NCBI GenBank assembly: GCA_025963815.1
Contig: JAOQAA010000076.1
Location: forward strand, 1-7,449
Length of the DNA: 7,449 nt
From: Capsulimonas sp.
GTDB lineage: Bacteria > Armatimonadota > Armatimonadia > Armatimonadales > Capsulimonadaceae
Reading direction: 5' to 3'
Under the pieces are notes generated by a model. That model saw only the letters and a program-made list of their open reading frames with translations. It was not told where the DNA came from and did not search any database. The translations under genes were made by a program, and so were the position numbers. Shown here one piece after another: positions 5,713 to 7,449 of the stretch. Each line of letters opens with the position of its first letter. The first letter of the stretch is position 1.

Positions 5713-5731
5713 CGTTCTGAGTATAGAACGA
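5712..5731 (-). promoter_or_regulatory. Operator-like palindrome around a TATACT -10 box
   Basis: TCGTTCT (5712-5718) and AGAACGA (5725-5731) are perfect 7-bp arms around a 6-base centre. On the minus strand that centre plus one arm base reads TATACT (5725-5720), 5 of 6 matches to the -10 consensus. Transcription would start near 5713, giving a leader of about 68 bases. No good -35 is present 17 bases upstream, suggesting a weak or activator-dependent promoter. A regulator on this palindrome would block the -10 box. Confidence 0.45.
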
Positions 5732-5771
5732 GACGACGCCCGCCGGCTTCCGAGATCTTGCGTGTGTTTGT

Positions 5772-6656
5772 TTAAACTTGCGCTTTGTTTTGGAACTGAG
5801 TGGGGCTGACGCCGACGAGACGGCGGAAATGATGATTGAGGTGACTCTGATTGCTGAATCCCACGCGGTAAGCGATATCTCCGACGGGCAGTGCGTCCGA
5901 GATCAGGAGACGCTTGGCCTGCTCGATGCGCTGCTGAATCACGTACTGATGCGGCGAGACACCCGTCGCGCGCTTAAACCGCCGCGCGAAATGAAAAGAG
6001 CTCAGGCCCGTGCTTTCGGCAATTGAGAGCAGGTCCATCGGTCCTTCCAGATGGCCGTGGATGTAATCCATAGCGCGGCGCAGTTGAGCGGGGGAAAGTC
6101 CTCCGTTGACCTGTGTCGCGCTTTGGTCCAAATTGGAATAGTGGCGCACGAGATGGACGGCGAGGACGGTGCGCAGCGATTCGATCGTGAGCTGCTGCAA
6201 GTCGCTTGGGCGATCTAATTCCGTGAGCAAGGCGCCCGCGAGGTATTCGATGTGCGGGTCGCGCACTCGAAAGCGGCTGACAATCTCAAGTTCGCCGCGC
6301 CCGGGGCTTTCGCCCTGCGCGGCGACTTCCTGCAAGTAATTCTCCTCCAGCCAGAGGCAAAGGACGTGGCATGGCCCCGACCACAGGCGCCAATCGGCGT
6401 GCCGCGCCGGCGTGATCGTGATGTCTCCGCGCTGCATGGGGCCGTCATATTGCAGACCGCCGCGCTTCTGCGCGAGTGACGGTATGGCGTCCAGCGTAAA
6501 CGTGATCAGGTGATACGGCAGCGGCGGCGCTTCGCGGCTCCCTGGAGCGTGCCGCACGTGGTCGATGCTCAGTCCAGGCCAATTCGACTCCGTGGTGGAC
6601 AGTGAAGAATCACTCGGATAGAGGCGGCTGAAATTTGGGCATGTAGAGGGCGTCAT
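5772..6656 (-). CDS. AraC-family transcriptional regulator
   Basis: A 294-residue two-domain regulator. The N-terminal half (about 25-140) is a cupin-like sensor region, with RGDITITPARHADWRLW at 76-92 typical of AraC ligand domains, but the ligand is not identifiable. The C-terminal domain (about 188-290) has both helix-turn-helix motifs. The first is around MDLLSIAESTGLSSFHFARR and KRATGVSPHQYV. The second is around LPVGDIAYRVGFSNQSHLNH and RRLVGVSPTQFQ, the standard AraC signature. ATG 6656 is used; its ribosome site is weak (only GAAG nearby), and the ATG lies inside a perfect palindrome, GCGTCATGACGC (6650-6661). The dehydrogenase pair follows on the same strand and is the most likely target. 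The divergent Dps gene shares its upstream region and is a second possible target. Both are inferred from position only. Confidence 0.88.
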   Translation of the reverse strand: MTPSTCPNFSRLYPSDSSLSTTESNWPGLSIDHVRHAPGSREAPPLPYHLITFTLDAIPSLAQKRGGLQYDGPMQRGDITITPARHADWRLWSGPCHVLCLWLEENYLQEVAAQGESPGRGELEIVSRFRVRDPHIEYLAGALLTELDRPSDLQQLTIESLRTVLAVHLVRHYSNLDQSATQVNGGLSPAQLRRAMDYIHGHLEGPMDLLSIAESTGLSSFHFARRFKRATGVSPHQYVIQQRIEQAKRLLISDALPVGDIAYRVGFSNQSHLNHHFRRLVGVSPTQFQNKAQV

Positions 6657-6809
6657 GACGCTTCAACACAGCTCGCCGTCTGTCTGTTCCGTTCGGAAAA
6701 TCGCTTCCTGTCTGCTTGCTGAAATTCGGATTAATTGGGGGTAGTATTGGGGATAACAATAGCGTCGGCGCGATCTCCCTGCGCTCTACTTTATTCAAAG
6801 GAAATTACG
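6657..6809. promoter_or_regulatory. Divergent araC-dps control region with ATTGGGG repeats
   Basis: This 153-base gap must hold the promoters of both the AraC and Dps genes. The clearest signal is ATTGGGG at 6734-6740, repeated at 6746-6752 (12-base period, about one helical turn), followed by GATAAC at 6752-6757. TTGCTG at 6716-6721 is a possible -35, but no -10 box at normal spacing matches well. The Dps promoter may therefore depend on an activator or an alternative sigma factor. No clear promoter for AraC was found. Confidence 0.35.
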
Positions 6810-7364
6810 ATGGCCACCACCACATTGCAAAAGCCCACCGAAACCCCAAAATCGAAGACCGGCGGCAAGACGCCACGCCAGCTAAGCGTTCCCACGGATC
6901 TCGGCGCGAAAGCGTCCCAGGAGATTTCCGACGCCATTAACCCACTGATCGCGGACGCCTTCGCGCTTTACATCAAAACGAAGAACTACCACTGGCATCT
7001 GGCGTCGAGCCACTTCCGTGATTACCATCTGATGTTCGACGAGCACTCCGAGCAGATCTTCGCCACGATCGACGTTCTCGCCGAGCGCGTCCGCAAAATC
7101 GGCGGTACGACCATCCGCAGCGTCGGCCACGTCGCCTCGCTTCAGACCGTCAAGGACAACGACGAAGATTTCGTCGCGCCGCTCGATATGTTGAATGACC
7201 TGATCGAAGAAAACAAGAACATGGCCGCCAATATGCGCAAAGCGCACGATGTCTGCGACGACAATAAAGATGTCGCGACCGCGAGCTTCCTGGAAGTCTT
7301 CATCGACGAAACCGAACGTCGCACGTGGTTCCTGTACGAAGCGGCCCAGCGGGACGCGGACTAA
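6810..7364 (+). CDS. dps: Dps-family DNA-protecting mini-ferritin
   Basis: A 184-residue protein of the Dps family, which forms dodecameric shells that oxidise and store iron, remove peroxide and often coat DNA during stress or starvation. The inter-subunit ferroxidase centre is complete: H61 (in NYHWH), H73, D77, D88 and E92 show the same spacing as in E. coli Dps (H51, H63, D67, D78, E82). The N-terminal tail of about 30 residues contains several Lys/Arg (K8, K14, K16, K20, R23), like the DNA-binding tails of other Dps proteins. I chose ATG 6810, with AAAGGA at 6797-6802 and 7 bases of spacing; the longer reading from 6735 begins inside the ATTGGGG repeats with no ribosome site. It is divergent from the AraC gene and is probably stress-induced, by inference from the family. 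Confidence 0.93.
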   Translation: MATTTLQKPTETPKSKTGGKTPRQLSVPTDLGAKASQEISDAINPLIADAFALYIKTKNYHWHLASSHFRDYHLMFDEHSEQIFATIDVLAERVRKIGGTTIRSVGHVASLQTVKDNDEDFVAPLDMLNDLIEENKNMAANMRKAHDVCDDNKDVATASFLEVFIDETERRTWFLYEAAQRDAD

Positions 7365-7374
7365 AACCTCCACC

Positions 7375-7387
7375 GGCGCTTCGCGCC
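7375..7387 (+). terminator. Short GC hairpin after dps
   Basis: GGCGC-TTC-GCGCC forms a 5-bp stem with a 3-base loop, 10 bases after the Dps stop codon. A second small stem, CTTCC/GGAAG, lies at 7395-7410. Neither has a T-tract, so termination is only suggested. The rest of the window, to 7449, shows no gene. Confidence 0.35.
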
Positions 7388-7449
7388 ACCCCTCCTTCCA
7401 AACTGGGAAGAGTTGATCCAAGAGAAGCGCAGCCGTGTCGAATTGGTTT

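Noticed and set aside
5770..5777. GTTTAAAC palindrome over the AraC stop codon
   Set aside because: An 8-bp palindrome is expected by chance in a window of this size.
6650..6661. Palindrome GCGTCATGACGC over the AraC start codon
   Set aside because: Perfect but only 12 bp and partly coding; not listed as an operator without further support.
6882..7421. Long minus-strand ORF (179 codons) opposite dps
   Set aside because: It is a frame shadow of the Dps gene, whose ferroxidase residues are all intact.

Overview
The window looks like ordinary chromosomal DNA of a free-living, fairly GC-rich bacterium. It holds nine complete protein genes, with clear Shine-Dalgarno sites in front of most of them, and one fully sigma70-consensus promoter. 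The gene mix (stand-alone ArsR-PhoU pair, EVE/MarR/SRPBCC operon, zinc-less medium-chain dehydrogenases, Dps) would fit Armatimonadota such as Capsulimonas, but this is a guess from general resemblance, not something the sequence proves. I see no tRNA, rRNA, CRISPR array, transposase or integrase.

Layout. 112-1238 (+): an ArsR-type winged-helix regulator overlaps a PhoU-type protein by 4 bases (ATGA), a probable two-gene transcript linked to phosphate. 1226-1280: overlapping hairpins between convergent gene ends. 1272-2607 (-): an EVE-domain protein, a MarR-type repressor and an SRPBCC (START-like) protein lie head to tail, tightly packed, behind a perfect TTGACA-N17-TATAAT promoter. A 14-bp palindrome fills the promoter spacer and is the natural candidate operator for the MarR protein. 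2710-3378 (+): a divergent HAD phosphatase of the phosphoglycolate phosphatase type. 3379-3560: a convergent gap with a nested palindrome and a long imperfect inverted repeat that folds into several in-register stems. 3561-5645 (-): two medium-chain (quinone reductase-like) dehydrogenases, preceded by three consecutive palindromes. 5772-6656 (-): an AraC-family regulator just upstream of them. 6810-7364 (+): a divergent Dps mini-ferritin with a complete ferroxidase centre.

How they may work together. Four regulators or regulator-like proteins (ArsR, PhoU, MarR, AraC) each sit beside likely targets. The right-hand half (quinone reductase-like enzymes, AraC, Dps) reads as a stress or redox neighbourhood. 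The most interesting features are regulatory: the MarR-type divergent promoter at 2640-2710, the palindrome cluster before the dehydrogenases at 5678-5731, and the structured 112-base element at 3459-3570. No clearly new defence or metabolic system is visible.
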